52,647 bases of DNA, from positions 1-52,647 of the forward strand of contig CAMUJH010000028.1 of NCBI GenBank assembly GCA_947089145.1. The letters run 5' to 3'. Origin of the DNA: an uncultured Hungatella sp. (GTDB lineage Bacteria; Bacillota; Clostridia; Lachnospirales; Lachnospiraceae). The first letter of the stretch is position 1. The number at the start of each line of letters is the position of its first letter. This document shows, in pieces, positions 16,437 to 25,447 of this stretch. The position numbers and the translations under genes were made by a program. Under the pieces are notes generated by a model, which saw nothing but the letters and a program-made list of their open reading frames with translations, searched no databases and was not told where the DNA came from.

Positions 16437-17764
16437 AGCCTTTCTTTCTCCTGATGCGGTGGTTTCAGATGATCCCCATAGCCATGCTGATGCTGACCCC
16501 TTTTGAGGACAGGCAGCTGCGGGTGAGCCGCAGGGTGGGCCTGCTGCTTTCAGCAGCCTATATGGTTTTTGCCGGCGTGGTGTTGGCCATAGTCAGTCAG
16601 ATGGTCAGTGTGGACGGGAGGCGGAATATTATTGCCCGGGATCTTTGTCTGGCGGCGGTGCTGGCAGTCTACTTTTTCGGCTGGGCCTGTGCGGTTTGCG
16701 CTCCAGCCGCCCAGAAATTCCTTGTGGCAGTGATCATGCTCCATTACGCCGCCGTTCTCAATGCCATGAGCAATGTGTCTGCATATTTCATTTTGGGAAA
16801 AAGTTATCTGGAAATCATCAGCGGGGAGGCGGGAAGCCTGACCTTTGATCTCTGTCTTCTGACATCTACTGCCATGACCTGGCCCTTGGTATGGTATTTT
16901 CTCCGACACATTCTGCTGGAAAATCTGCCTGGTCTGGATGACCGGCAGGTAAAGCGGGGGCTAAGCTATATGTGCGTGGTCTTTCTTTTGTTCAGTGCGG
17001 CCACCTACTATCCGCCTTACGAGATACAGCCGGAGATGTCCATTGTCATTGGGGCTATGACCGTGACAGACATGGTGGCTTACTATATCTTTTTTCAAGA
17101 GGTCAGTGCGGCCCGCAGGCAGGAGGCTGCCATCCGCCATCTGGAACTCTACCAGATGCAATATCAGGAGATCAGCAGCCGGGTGGAAGAGGCCAGGCGG
17201 CTGCGCCACGATATGCGCCACCATATTATCACTCTGGCAGCACTTAACGCTCAGGGAAAGCAGGGGGAGATTGCAGACTATCTGGAGAAATACGGTGCGG
17301 TTTACGGCAGGCTGGAGGAATACAGGATGTGTGGTGACCCGGTGGCGGAGAGCGTTCTGGGGTATTATCTGGCACTGGCCAGGGAAGAGGGGACAAATGT
17401 GAACTGCAAGGTAACCTTAAACGCCGGTATCATCGATCCCATGGACATGACAGTGCTCTTGGGCAACTGTCTGGAAAACGCCATGGAGGCTCTGCGCCAG
17501 GTTCCCAGGGATAGACGGCGGCTGGACATTGACATTCGAACCAGTGGGGGAGTATTGCTTTTACAGGTTATCAATTCGTGTGACACTTTGAACGATACGG
17601 GAGGGGTTACCGGGTGGGAGCATTTTCTTTCCGGCAAGCGCAGGGGTAAAAGAGGACTGGGACTGCAAAGTATTGCAGACAGCGCTCAAAAGTACGGCGG
17701 AAACGCCCGGTTTCAGCAGAAGGACGGTCTGTTTACCGTCCAGGTGGTTTTGAACCTTCCGTGA
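16430..17764 (+). CDS. GHKL-domain sensor histidine kinase (AgrC-like)
   Basis: Membrane histidine kinase of 444 residues and cognate partner of the preceding LytTR regulator. Six hydrophobic segments occupy residues 1-225. A short coiled linker leads to the phospho-acceptor His in RRLRHDMRHH (about 260). The ATPase domain shows the N box LLGNCLENAMEA and G box GKRGLGLQSI. The layout is that of AgrC/ComD peptide-sensing kinases. No signal-peptide precursor gene was found next to it, so the signal is unknown. Confidence 0.93.
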   Translation: MVKPFFLLMRWFQMIPIAMLMLTPFEDRQLRVSRRVGLLLSAAYMVFAGVVLAIVSQMVSVDGRRNIIARDLCLAAVLAVYFFGWACAVCAPAAQKFLVAVIMLHYAAVLNAMSNVSAYFILGKSYLEIISGEAGSLTFDLCLLTSTAMTWPLVWYFLRHILLENLPGLDDRQVKRGLSYMCVVFLLFSAATYYPPYEIQPEMSIVIGAMTVTDMVAYYIFFQEVSAARRQEAAIRHLELYQMQYQEISSRVEEARRLRHDMRHHIITLAALNAQGKQGEIADYLEKYGAVYGRLEEYRMCGDPVAESVLGYYLALAREEGTNVNCKVTLNAGIIDPMDMTVLLGNCLENAMEALRQVPRDRRRLDIDIRTSGGVLLLQVINSCDTLNDTGGVTGWEHFLSGKRRGKRGLGLQSIADSAQKYGGNARFQQKDGLFTVQVVLNLP

Positions 17765-17796
17765 CTGCAGAAAAAATTTAATGATGGAGGTAAAAT

Positions 17797-18699
17797 ATGT
17801 CAATGATACAACTGGAAAAATCCAGGGCAATGAAAGAGTGCGAGAAAGCCCGTATACCGTGGATTGTGGTGGAGGCTGCTGTCTTTGTGGCCATATTTAT
17901 TCTATTTCAGGCCGCTGCTCAGATCGTGGTGCCGCCTATTTTCTCTGTGGTGGCCCGGGGACTGGATGAGGACGGGATCTATGTGGCGGTGACCATGTTA
18001 ACCAATCTGATTTTTGTGGTTCTGATTATTGTTCCCATACTTTACTGCATGTTGGTTGAAAAACGTTCCCTTTCGGGTCTGGGATTCTACGGCAATGCCG
18101 GGAAATCCGTTTTCGCAGGGATTCTTGCAGGTTTTGGACTGACAGTCCTGGTGGCGGGAATCCAGATTCTTTTGGGAGCGGGGAGTATTGAGTGGGCAGG
18201 CACTCTGCCCATTGTTTCAGGTGTCCTGATTTTCCTCACAACGATTATCCAGTCTTCCGGCGAGGAGGTTCTCTGCCGCGGATTCCTGATGAACGGCCTT
18301 GCAAGCAAACATTCCTGGGCCTTCGCCGCCTTCGGTAACGCAGTGGTCTTTGGCGCCATTCACCTGGCCAATCCGGGAGTTTCTCCTCTGGCTGTCATCA
18401 ATGTTACCATTGCGGGCATCTTTTTCTCCGTGATTACCATACGGTATAACCTGTGGGTTTCCTGTGGAGTTCATGCCATGTGGAATTTTTCAGAGGGTTT
18501 TATCTTCGGAAGCAGCATAAGCGGCAATGCTGCTCAGATGTCCGCTTTTGCCGTCTCTCCCACCAACAGGCCGGCGTGGCTTACAGGCGGTGAGTTTGGC
18601 ATCGAGGGGAGTATTGTAGTTACGGTTATTTACATAATCGGCATTGTCCTGATTATGATGATACCGCGGGCTTCCAAAAACAAAGGGAAAGAAAATTAA
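17797..18699 (+). CDS. CPBP intramembrane metalloprotease
   Basis: 300-residue membrane protein of the CPBP (Abi/Rce1-like) family with about eight hydrophobic segments. The three active-site motifs are present: EEVLCRG (Glu156-Glu157, Arg161), FGAIHLANP (His189) and VHAMWNF (His226). Bacterial members are often linked to bacteriocin self-immunity or to processing of peptides. The gene lies 32 bp after the GHKL kinase and has GGAGG upstream of its ATG, so it is likely the third gene of the same operon and perhaps its output. It ends before a strong bidirectional terminator. Confidence 0.92.
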   Translation: MSMIQLEKSRAMKECEKARIPWIVVEAAVFVAIFILFQAAAQIVVPPIFSVVARGLDEDGIYVAVTMLTNLIFVVLIIVPILYCMLVEKRSLSGLGFYGNAGKSVFAGILAGFGLTVLVAGIQILLGAGSIEWAGTLPIVSGVLIFLTTIIQSSGEEVLCRGFLMNGLASKHSWAFAAFGNAVVFGAIHLANPGVSPLAVINVTIAGIFFSVITIRYNLWVSCGVHAMWNFSEGFIFGSSISGNAAQMSAFAVSPTNRPAWLTGGEFGIEGSIVVTVIYIIGIVLIMMIPRASKNKGKEN

Positions 18700-18708
18700 T
18701 TGCTGGTC

Positions 18709-18762
18709 AAAGGGGCTGTGAAAAATGGAGACAGAACCACTCCATTTTTTCACAGCCCCTTT
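18709..18762. terminator. Bidirectional terminator between CPBP gene and hydrolase
   Basis: Arms AAAGGGGCTGTGAAAAATGG and their complement (18740-18762) pair over about 22 bp with one bulged base and a 9-nt loop. T-rich sequence follows on the plus side (CGCTTTTCCTTTTT). It sits between convergent genes, so it can serve both. Confidence 0.9.
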
Positions 18763-18801
18763 CGCTTTTCCTTTTTAATTCTGCATTTTTCAAGTTTTAT
18801 G

Positions 18802-19608
18802 TCATCTGATCCGATTCTCTATCCAGGAAAGCGCATCTCCAATGACCTCGTCCCTGCAGTATTCATTAAAAATCTCATGGAACAGGTTCCCGTAAACTTT
18901 CATCTGCTTATCCCTGGAAGCCGCATGTTCAAAGAACTCAAATGTATCCTTCACGCTTACCAGGCCGTCTTTCTCTCCGTGGAGCATAAGCACGGGATAA
19001 TCGAAGCCCTTCTCCTTTTCCTTGAACCAGTCAAGGCCTGCACAGATGGCGTAGCATAATCCGGTGGTAAATGTCTTGGTATTATACGGATCTTTCCCAT
19101 ACCAGTCTACCACCTCAGCCACAGAGCAGACGCCGCTGCCAAGCTCGTTTGGCAGCTGGGCATGAGGGTCCAGGCCCTTGGGAACACCTGTGATCAGCCC
19201 CCCGTTATCATGGGTCAGAGCGCCGCTGGTAACAATGCCCTTCAGTCTCTTATCTGGATATTTAGCTCCATACAAAGCTACCGTAAAGCCCCCCATGCTG
19301 TGCCCCATTAAAAATACGGGAATGTCCGGGTTCTCTGCAACAGCCATGTCCACCACCACGTTGGTATCATCTAACAGTTCATTAAAATCTTCATAATAGG
19401 TCCGTTCACCCTCTGAACGTCCGTGGCCCCGATGATCAAAACGGTAGGTGGCAATTTGCGCCTTATGGAACATATCAGCCAGATAATCATACCGTCCCTG
19501 GTGCTCACACAGCCCATGAACAATCACCAGCGCTGCTCTCGGGTTCTCTGGTATCTCCTTATTCAGATACAGTTTTGTGCCGTCAAATGATGAAAACATC
19601 TCTCCCAT
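18802..19608 (-). CDS. Alpha/beta hydrolase (serine aminopeptidase S33/monoacylglycerol lipase-like)
   Basis: 268-residue cytoplasmic alpha/beta hydrolase. The nucleophile elbow GHSMGG, the Asp of LHGEKDGLV and the His of GNLFHEIFNE form the triad, and HGLCEHQGRY forms the oxyanion region. The FDHRGHGRSEGER stretch is characteristic of the Hydrolase_4/YtpA-like lysophospholipase/monoglyceride lipase group. The start MGEMFSSF is fixed by AAGGAGGGG eight bases upstream. A longer in-frame N-terminal extension lacks homology. Substrate is unknown. Confidence 0.9.
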   Translation of the reverse strand: MGEMFSSFDGTKLYLNKEIPENPRAALVIVHGLCEHQGRYDYLADMFHKAQIATYRFDHRGHGRSEGERTYYEDFNELLDDTNVVVDMAVAENPDIPVFLMGHSMGGFTVALYGAKYPDKRLKGIVTSGALTHDNGGLITGVPKGLDPHAQLPNELGSGVCSVAEVVDWYGKDPYNTKTFTTGLCYAICAGLDWFKEKEKGFDYPVLMLHGEKDGLVSVKDTFEFFEHAASRDKQMKVYGNLFHEIFNEYCRDEVIGDALSWIENRIR

Positions 19609-19700
19609 AGCGTACCCCTCCTTGTGATTTTTATTTCGCCCATTGCTTATATAGACAGTATACACCATTTTTAATAGGAAAGATAGGAGAACCTTGTTTT

Positions 19701-21500
19701 TTATTCTGCCAAATAGCACTGTCCTGAAAACGACGCCAGGGACAAATCCGCCACTCCGGAAACCAGGTCAATGCTTTTCTCTGTGCTGTTTTCAAGCCCC
19801 ATCCTGTTTCCTCCGTAGATGTCCCTGTCTGTGTCCATAAGAAGCACCAGCCTGTGCGCCCCCGGTACTTTTACCGTGTAAGGGTTCTGTTCTGTGCCTG
19901 AAAAATTGAAGACGAACACAATCCTTTGCTTCTGCCCCTTCCGCTCAAACGCATAGATGCATCTGGATTCCTGATGGCAGTCCAGCCATTGGAAGCCCTC
20001 CTGCTCATAATCCTTCTGCCAGAATGCGGGATTCTTTAAGTACAGCCGGTTCAGATCCCTCATAAACCTGAAAAATGCATCATGGACAGGATATTTTAAA
20101 ATGTCCCAGTCCTGCTCCCTTTTCTCATCCCATTCCCTCATCTGTCCCAGTTCGTTTCCCATGAAGTTCAGTTTTTTCCCCGGATGCCCGTACATATAAA
20201 GATAAAAGGCCCGGGCCTGGGGAAACTTCCCTTCATAGTCCCCGTTCATCTTCTGAAGAATAGTAGCCTTTCCGTGGACATTCTCATCATGAGACAGAGG
20301 AAGCAGATAATTTTCCTGGTAATAATACTGCATGGAAAATGTCAGCTTGTGATACCGCTCCACTCTCTGTTCCGGCGATGACTGGAAATACGAAAGCGTA
20401 TCATTCATCCATCCCATATCCCATTTATAATCAAACCCAAGGCCTCCCTCTGAGACTGCCTTTGTAATATCCGGCCGGGCTGTAGAATCTTCCGCAATCA
20501 GCACGGAAGAGGGATGCCGCATTTTCAGCCCCTGGTTTAAATTCTGTAAAAACAGCACCGCCCCCTTATTCTCGCCTCTTGCCGGATTGCCCTGCCAGTA
20601 AATCATGTTGCTGATAGCATCCATCCGCAGTCCGTCGAAGTGAAACTCTGTCAGCCAGTAGTTGGCCGCTGACTGCAGAAAGCTTCTTACCTCTCCCCTG
20701 GAATGCATAAAATTGCAGCTTCCCCATTCGCTTTTCCCTACGTCCTGGTTTGGATATTCGTAAAGGGCAGTACCGTCGTAATTCCAGAGTGCGTAGTCAT
20801 CTACTGCAAAATGCACAGGTACGAAATCCATAATAACCCCTATATTATGGCTGTGAAGCAGTTTTACCATGTGTTTCAGCTGCTTGGGGGTCCCGTATCT
20901 GGACGTGGGACTGAAAAACCCGGTAATCTGATATCCCCAGGATTCATCACTGGGATGTTCCGCAAGGGGCATTATCTCTACAAAGTTATACCCCTGTTCC
21001 TTTAAATAGGGAACCAGCTTTTCCCCCAGCTCTTCATAATTGTACCAGTCCTCCGGCTCATCGGAAGGGCGTTTCCATGAGCCGGCATGTATCTCATAGA
21101 TATTGAAAGGCTTATCCATTCCTGCGCCCCTCTTCTTCATCCACGAGGCGTCATCAAAATCGAATGCTTCCTCCTCACAGATAAATGTGGCTGAATGGGG
21201 ACGCAGCTCCATGGCAAATCCGTAAGGGTCCGCATGATCGCGGCAGCTGCCATCTGCTCCTGTAATCCGGTATTTGTACATCTGCCCCGGTTTTGCATCC
21301 GGGATCAGGCACTCCCAGAAATTTCCGTCGTAGATTTTTCTCATCCCGCTTCCCTGCCAGCTATTAAACTCCCCAATCACATCAATGCTTCTGGCGCCTG
21401 GAGCAAATGTGCGGAACACCATGCCAGTTTCCTGGCAGTGGGCACCCAGGTATCTGTATGCATCAAATTCTGTCCCCGTATAAAATCCGTAAAAATCCAT
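19701..21500 (-). CDS. glgB: 1,4-alpha-glucan branching enzyme
   Basis: Transfers alpha-1,4 glucan chains to alpha-1,6 branches during glycogen synthesis. About 600 residues: an N-terminal CBM48-like domain (TFAPGARSIDVIGEFNSW), then the GH13 barrel with DFVPVHF, nucleophile Asp in GLRMDAISN, acid/base Glu in LIAEDST and the SHDEN motif. A C-terminal beta-domain follows. The first GlgB N-domain found in some enzymes is absent. The start MDFYGFY has GGGGGAG upstream. With the GH13 hydrolase at 206-2275, it indicates glycogen/maltodextrin turnover, though the two are far apart. Divergent from the TetR gene. Confidence 0.95.
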   Translation of the reverse strand: MDFYGFYTGTEFDAYRYLGAHCQETGMVFRTFAPGARSIDVIGEFNSWQGSGMRKIYDGNFWECLIPDAKPGQMYKYRITGADGSCRDHADPYGFAMELRPHSATFICEEEAFDFDDASWMKKRGAGMDKPFNIYEIHAGSWKRPSDEPEDWYNYEELGEKLVPYLKEQGYNFVEIMPLAEHPSDESWGYQITGFFSPTSRYGTPKQLKHMVKLLHSHNIGVIMDFVPVHFAVDDYALWNYDGTALYEYPNQDVGKSEWGSCNFMHSRGEVRSFLQSAANYWLTEFHFDGLRMDAISNMIYWQGNPARGENKGAVLFLQNLNQGLKMRHPSSVLIAEDSTARPDITKAVSEGGLGFDYKWDMGWMNDTLSYFQSSPEQRVERYHKLTFSMQYYYQENYLLPLSHDENVHGKATILQKMNGDYEGKFPQARAFYLYMYGHPGKKLNFMGNELGQMREWDEKREQDWDILKYPVHDAFFRFMRDLNRLYLKNPAFWQKDYEQEGFQWLDCHQESRCIYAFERKGQKQRIVFVFNFSGTEQNPYTVKVPGAHRLVLLMDTDRDIYGGNRMGLENSTEKSIDLVSGVADLSLASFSGQCYLAE

Positions 21501-21660
21501 ATGTTCTCCCCCTGCTTTTATGGTATAATAAGGATAAGAAAGCACACTGATGTGTGCGGCTGAATACCATTATAAAAATAAACCTGCCTTTCGCCTACAG
21601 GCAATTTTGTTCAACGGTAGGATAAACAACTTATTTCTGAAATTGTCGGGAGACTGTAGT

Positions 21661-22233
21661 ATGGATTTACGGATTACAAAAACAAAAAAGGCCATTGTCA
21701 ACGCCTTTCTCTCTCTCCGCGCCAAAAGGCCGCTGGAAAAAATCACTGTCAAAGAATTATGCGAGATAGCCATGATCAATAAATCGACTTTTTATTCTCA
21801 TTATGCGGATATCTACGAATTATCCGATTTTCTGGAAAATGAAGTGGTTCTGTCTGTCATTCAGTCAATGGATCATCCTGAATACATATGGGAAAACGCC
21901 GGTGAATTTGCCAGACAGCTGTTTCTCGGATACCTGTCCCAGGACCGCCTTATTCAAATTCTTTTCTCTGACAGCCGCAGCAGCCTTTTCGTCTCCAAGA
22001 TTGAACAGTCCGTGAAAGAAATGGTTGCCGAAAAGTATCCTCAGTACTGCCTTGATCCTGTTCAGAACATGGTGCTTACCTACACCATTTACGGCGGTTA
22101 CTATGCATATATCAAAAGCAGGAATTACGACCAGGAGCAGATACTTTCCGTGCTGGTAAGCCTGACCCAGAATGCCGGGGAGTGGCTTACATCCCTCCGG
22201 AACGCATCCAGCCCAAAGCCATGGGAAGCGTAA
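21661..22233 (+). CDS. TetR/AcrR-family transcriptional regulator
   Basis: 190-residue regulator. The N-terminal helix-turn-helix is clear (RITKTKKAIVNAFLSL, KITVKELCEIAMINKSTFY, HYADIYEL), and an all-helical C-terminal domain of unknown ligand follows. The ATG at 21661 is preceded by GGGAG; an upstream in-frame extension is not supported. It is divergent from glgB with a 160-bp gap, so it may control glgB and itself, but no operator-like palindrome was identified there. Confidence 0.88.
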   Translation: MDLRITKTKKAIVNAFLSLRAKRPLEKITVKELCEIAMINKSTFYSHYADIYELSDFLENEVVLSVIQSMDHPEYIWENAGEFARQLFLGYLSQDRLIQILFSDSRSSLFVSKIEQSVKEMVAEKYPQYCLDPVQNMVLTYTIYGGYYAYIKSRNYDQEQILSVLVSLTQNAGEWLTSLRNASSPKPWEA

Positions 22234-22241
22234 AAAACAAA

Positions 22242-22283
22242 GGCACGGCAGAACGCCGTTATTTCACGCCGTTCTGCCGTGCC
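22242..22283 (-). terminator. Intrinsic terminator of ackA, embedded in its 3' end
   Basis: Perfect 14-bp arms GGCACGGCAGAACG / CGTTCTGCCGTGCC with a 14-nt loop. On the minus strand they are followed by TTTGTTTTTT, making a classic intrinsic terminator for ackA. The 5' arm lies inside the ackA coding sequence. On the plus strand it lies just past the tetR stop but lacks a U-tract. Confidence 0.9.
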
Positions 22284-23464
22284 ACTTCTGCTGCCTCCCT
22301 GGCAATTTCCAATTCCTCATTGGTCCGTATCACCAGGACATTTACCTTTGATGTTCCCTCTGATATCCGTACAGCCTCTGACTGCTCCCGGTTTTTCAGC
22401 TCATCGAGAGTGATTCCCAGAAACTCCAGGTAGCTGCATATTTCCTCTCTGATATCTGAGTCATTCTCCCCAACTCCTGCCGTAAATACAATGTTATCCA
22501 CGCCGTTCATGGCGGCCGCATAGCTGCCAACATATTTTGCCACTTTGTAAGCAAAAATCTCGCGGGCAAGGGCGGCCTTCTCGTTGTACTTGATCTCCGC
22601 ATCCTTCAGTTCCCTGAAATCACTGGAATAGTTCTTGGATATCCCCAGCACTCCCGATTCCTGGTTCAGAATAGCCATCACCTGAGGGAAATCCAGATTC
22701 TCTTTCTTGGCCAGAAATTCCAGGGCGCCTGGGTCCACATCCCCGCATCGGGTTCCCATAACCAGGCCCTCAAGAGGCGTAAAGCCCATGGAATTGTCTA
22801 TGACCTTCCCATACTTTACCGCGCTGATGCTGGCCCCGTTCCCTAAATGGCATACGATGGTCTTTACATGTCTTGGGTCCTGTCCCATAAATTCCGCCGC
22901 TCTCTGCGACACATATTTGTGGCTGATTCCGTGAAATCCGTAGCGCCGGATCTTATATTTTTCATAGTACCTGTAGGGCAGGCCATAAAGGTATGCCTTA
23001 GGCTCCATCGTCTGGTTAAACGCCGTGTCAAACACTCCCACCATCAGCGTACCCGGCATCAGCTTCCTGCAGGCATCTACGCCGATCAGATTCGCCGGAT
23101 TGTGCAGAGGCGCCAGATCGTTGCACTCTGTCATGGCCTGGATCACTTCATCGGTCACCACCACGGAGCCTGTAAATTTTTCGCCTCCATGAACCAGTCG
23201 GTGCCCAATCACGTCGATCTCCCCGAAATCGCTGATGATCCCTTTCCCGGGATCTACCAGCGTATCCAGAAGCGTGTGCACTGCCTGAGTGTGGTTCTCC
23301 ATAGGAACCGGTTCTTTTATGGATACTCTGTCTGTCTTATAGGTAAAGATTCCGTCTATGCCAATCCGTTCGCAGACTCCTTTGGCAAGCACCTGCTCGC
23401 TTTCCGAGTCAATAACCTGGAATTTCAGTGACGAGCTTCCGCTGTTAATTACCAAGATTCTCAT
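22259..23464 (-). CDS. ackA: Acetate kinase
   Basis: Converts acetyl phosphate and ADP to acetate and ATP, the ATP-yielding last step of acetate fermentation. 401 residues, normal length: MRILVINSGSSSLKFQ at the N-terminus, then GHRLVHGGEKF, the active-site region FDTAFNQTM, the nucleotide-binding HLGNGASI and FTAGVGENDSDIRE. The start has AGGAGG six bases upstream and lies inside the last codons of the preceding GGDEF gene (20-nt overlap). No phosphotransacetylase gene is adjacent. Confidence 0.97.
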   Translation of the reverse strand: MRILVINSGSSSLKFQVIDSESEQVLAKGVCERIGIDGIFTYKTDRVSIKEPVPMENHTQAVHTLLDTLVDPGKGIISDFGEIDVIGHRLVHGGEKFTGSVVVTDEVIQAMTECNDLAPLHNPANLIGVDACRKLMPGTLMVGVFDTAFNQTMEPKAYLYGLPYRYYEKYKIRRYGFHGISHKYVSQRAAEFMGQDPRHVKTIVCHLGNGASISAVKYGKVIDNSMGFTPLEGLVMGTRCGDVDPGALEFLAKKENLDFPQVMAILNQESGVLGISKNYSSDFRELKDAEIKYNEKAALAREIFAYKVAKYVGSYAAAMNGVDNIVFTAGVGENDSDIREEICSYLEFLGITLDELKNREQSEAVRISEGTSKVNVLVIRTNEELEIAREAAEVARQNGVK

Positions 23465-24722
23465 CTGTCGCCTCCTGCTGTCTCTTGTAAAGTTCTTTGT
23501 TCCTCCGTTTGCACTCATACATGGCCAAGTCCACCTGGTTTATGATTTCCGTCAGAGTCCGCCTCTCTCCCCTTCCGCAAACCTCTGTCACCCCGAAGCT
23601 AAAGCCGTGAGTATACTTCCTGTCCCGGTATCCCTGAAATTCTACCATGGCGGCAGTAAGCTTTTCCTCGGCCACTTTTTTAGTAATGTTATTTAAAATC
23701 AAGCAGAATTCATCGCCGCCGATCCTTGCAAAGATATCAGTGGTGCGGAAATATCTCTGCACCGTGGAAATAAACCGGCGTATATACTCGTCCCCTTCCC
23801 CATGGCCGAACTTGTCATTGACCGTCTTTAAGCAGTCTAGATCCAGATACCCTAAAACCACGTTTTTCCCGTCCCGCAGTACCCTTTCCATATACTCATC
23901 AAAATAAACCCGGTTGTAAATTCCTGTCAGAGCATCATGGTAAGCTTTATCCTGCAAAGATCTGGCCTCCATTTTCTCATCCGTAATGTCCATAAGAATG
24001 TGGGCGTAAGCCTTCCGCTTTTTCCATTCCAGAGGAAATGTGGTAACCCGATAATAATGGCAGTCTCCGTCATCGACTTCCCATGCATGAAGCTGCTCTT
24101 TCTCGCCCCAGCAGAGAATCTCATCCACAAACGGCAGCCTGCTCCCGCAAGTCCTGCAGTATTCTTTGTCATTCACTTCCTCGCACCCCGAGATGCGTTT
24201 ATTACAGTAAACGATCTTTCTGGTGGCGGCGTCCACTATGATAATCCATTCCCGCTGTTTTCTTGTCAGTTCCAGCAAAAGCTCGTTATAACTGTTGAGA
24301 ACCTCCGCCTGTTTCTCTATCTCTGCTTTTTCCGCCTTCAGCTGATCCTCCCGCTCTTTCAGCTGAGTGATCATAATGTTGAATGCCTCTGAAAATTCCC
24401 CAAGATAAGAAACTTTCTGAGAGTAGTCCCCTTCTGCTACCTGTTTTGCCTGCCAGGTCAGATGATTTAAGCTGGCATGAAGATTTTTCAGATTCATGCA
24501 CAGAGGGTTGTCTTCTGACGGGGAGATGCCTGAAAGATAACCCTTGGAAAGGTCTGCAGAGTAGGCCCGCATCTCCTCCACCCATTTCTGCAAGGTTTTC
24601 AGCCCCTGGCCTAATCTCTCATACGGAGAATCCAGGCTTGCCAAATCCGGCCTCTCAATCTGGGAATCATACAAAATGCTTTTCAAATACTCGAAAAGAA
24701 TCTGACAATTTCTATTTTCCAT
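23445..24722 (-). CDS. Diguanylate cyclase with PAS-like sensor
   Basis: GGDEF protein of about 425 residues that should make cyclic di-GMP. N-terminal helical/HAMP-like region (about 75-140, QVAEGDYSQKVSYLGEFSEAF), coiled coil, PAS-like domain containing a CEEV...CRTCG cysteine cluster (about 150-250), then the cyclase. The active-site RIGGDEF is intact, and an RxxD inhibitory site (RTTD) lies five residues before it, so product feedback is likely. No membrane span is visible. The start ATGGAAAAT is favoured by AAGGAG five bases upstream. It follows the V4R gene by 10 bp and likely forms a sensor pair with it. Confidence 0.92.
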   Translation of the reverse strand: MENRNCQILFEYLKSILYDSQIERPDLASLDSPYERLGQGLKTLQKWVEEMRAYSADLSKGYLSGISPSEDNPLCMNLKNLHASLNHLTWQAKQVAEGDYSQKVSYLGEFSEAFNIMITQLKEREDQLKAEKAEIEKQAEVLNSYNELLLELTRKQREWIIIVDAATRKIVYCNKRISGCEEVNDKEYCRTCGSRLPFVDEILCWGEKEQLHAWEVDDGDCHYYRVTTFPLEWKKRKAYAHILMDITDEKMEARSLQDKAYHDALTGIYNRVYFDEYMERVLRDGKNVVLGYLDLDCLKTVNDKFGHGEGDEYIRRFISTVQRYFRTTDIFARIGGDEFCLILNNITKKVAEEKLTAAMVEFQGYRDRKYTHGFSFGVTEVCGRGERRTLTEIINQVDLAMYECKRRNKELYKRQQEATDENLGN

Positions 24723-24732
24723 GGCTGCTCCT

Positions 24733-25272
24733 TCACTGCTCACTTACCTCAACACAAAATCTGCACACGCGATCACCTGTAGCCCAACAGTCTGTCTCCA
24801 ACGCAGTGTACGGCTTTCCTGTATATGTAGTTAATATTCCTGACAGGAATCCTTCGTCGTAGCTGCACACGGTTTCCCCCAGCACAGGAAGTCCGGAACA
24901 GTCTGCATCTTCAGATACTGTCAATATAAATCTGCCGGTATCCCGATCCATCTTCTCAACATGCAGTACTCCGATTTTCAATGTCTCCATCTTCTCATGA
25001 AGCAGAGCCAGAAATTCGTTGGTTGGCAAAGTGATATCCAGAAAGTTCCTGGCAAAGTATTCCCCTGCCCGAAAACCGGCGCTGCGGAAAATACGCACCT
25101 GCTCCTCCTTTCCGAAAGTTTCTTTCAGCTCTTCCCGAAAGGAATTCTCAAAAAGCCGATAAACCGCTACAGGAATCTGGTTCCCCAGATTATGCCGTCC
25201 CTCCATGCTGTTTTTCATATAGTCGTCCAATGTTAATGTCTTTTTATAATCAAGAAATATATTCTGAGACAT
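24733..25272 (-). CDS. V4R-domain sensory protein
   Basis: 179-residue cytoplasmic protein with a V4R (4-vinyl reductase-like) small-molecule-binding domain, known from XylR-type activators and related to heme-NO-binding folds. The C-terminal cysteine/glycine pattern DCWATGDRVCRFCVEV is the family signature. An upstream FRSAGFRAGEYFARNFL helix also fits. Only 10 bp separate it from the GGDEF gene, suggesting that the V4R protein senses a ligand and controls cyclic di-GMP synthesis. The ligand is unknown. Confidence 0.85.
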   Translation of the reverse strand: MSQNIFLDYKKTLTLDDYMKNSMEGRHNLGNQIPVAVYRLFENSFREELKETFGKEEQVRIFRSAGFRAGEYFARNFLDITLPTNEFLALLHEKMETLKIGVLHVEKMDRDTGRFILTVSEDADCSGLPVLGETVCSYDEGFLSGILTTYTGKPYTALETDCWATGDRVCRFCVEVSEQ

Positions 25273-25447
25273 AGAAAACCCCTTTCTCTATATCTTCTCA
25301 GTATCTTTCACAGTAGAATATCTCAAACACTCTCTGAAAACATCGCACCATGGCTGCAGGCTATAAGCTGCAGATAAATATAATGCGCTTCCTTGATTAT
25401 AGCACATTCTGGCCATTGGGAAAAGAATTTCTTTCAATTACCGAAAA

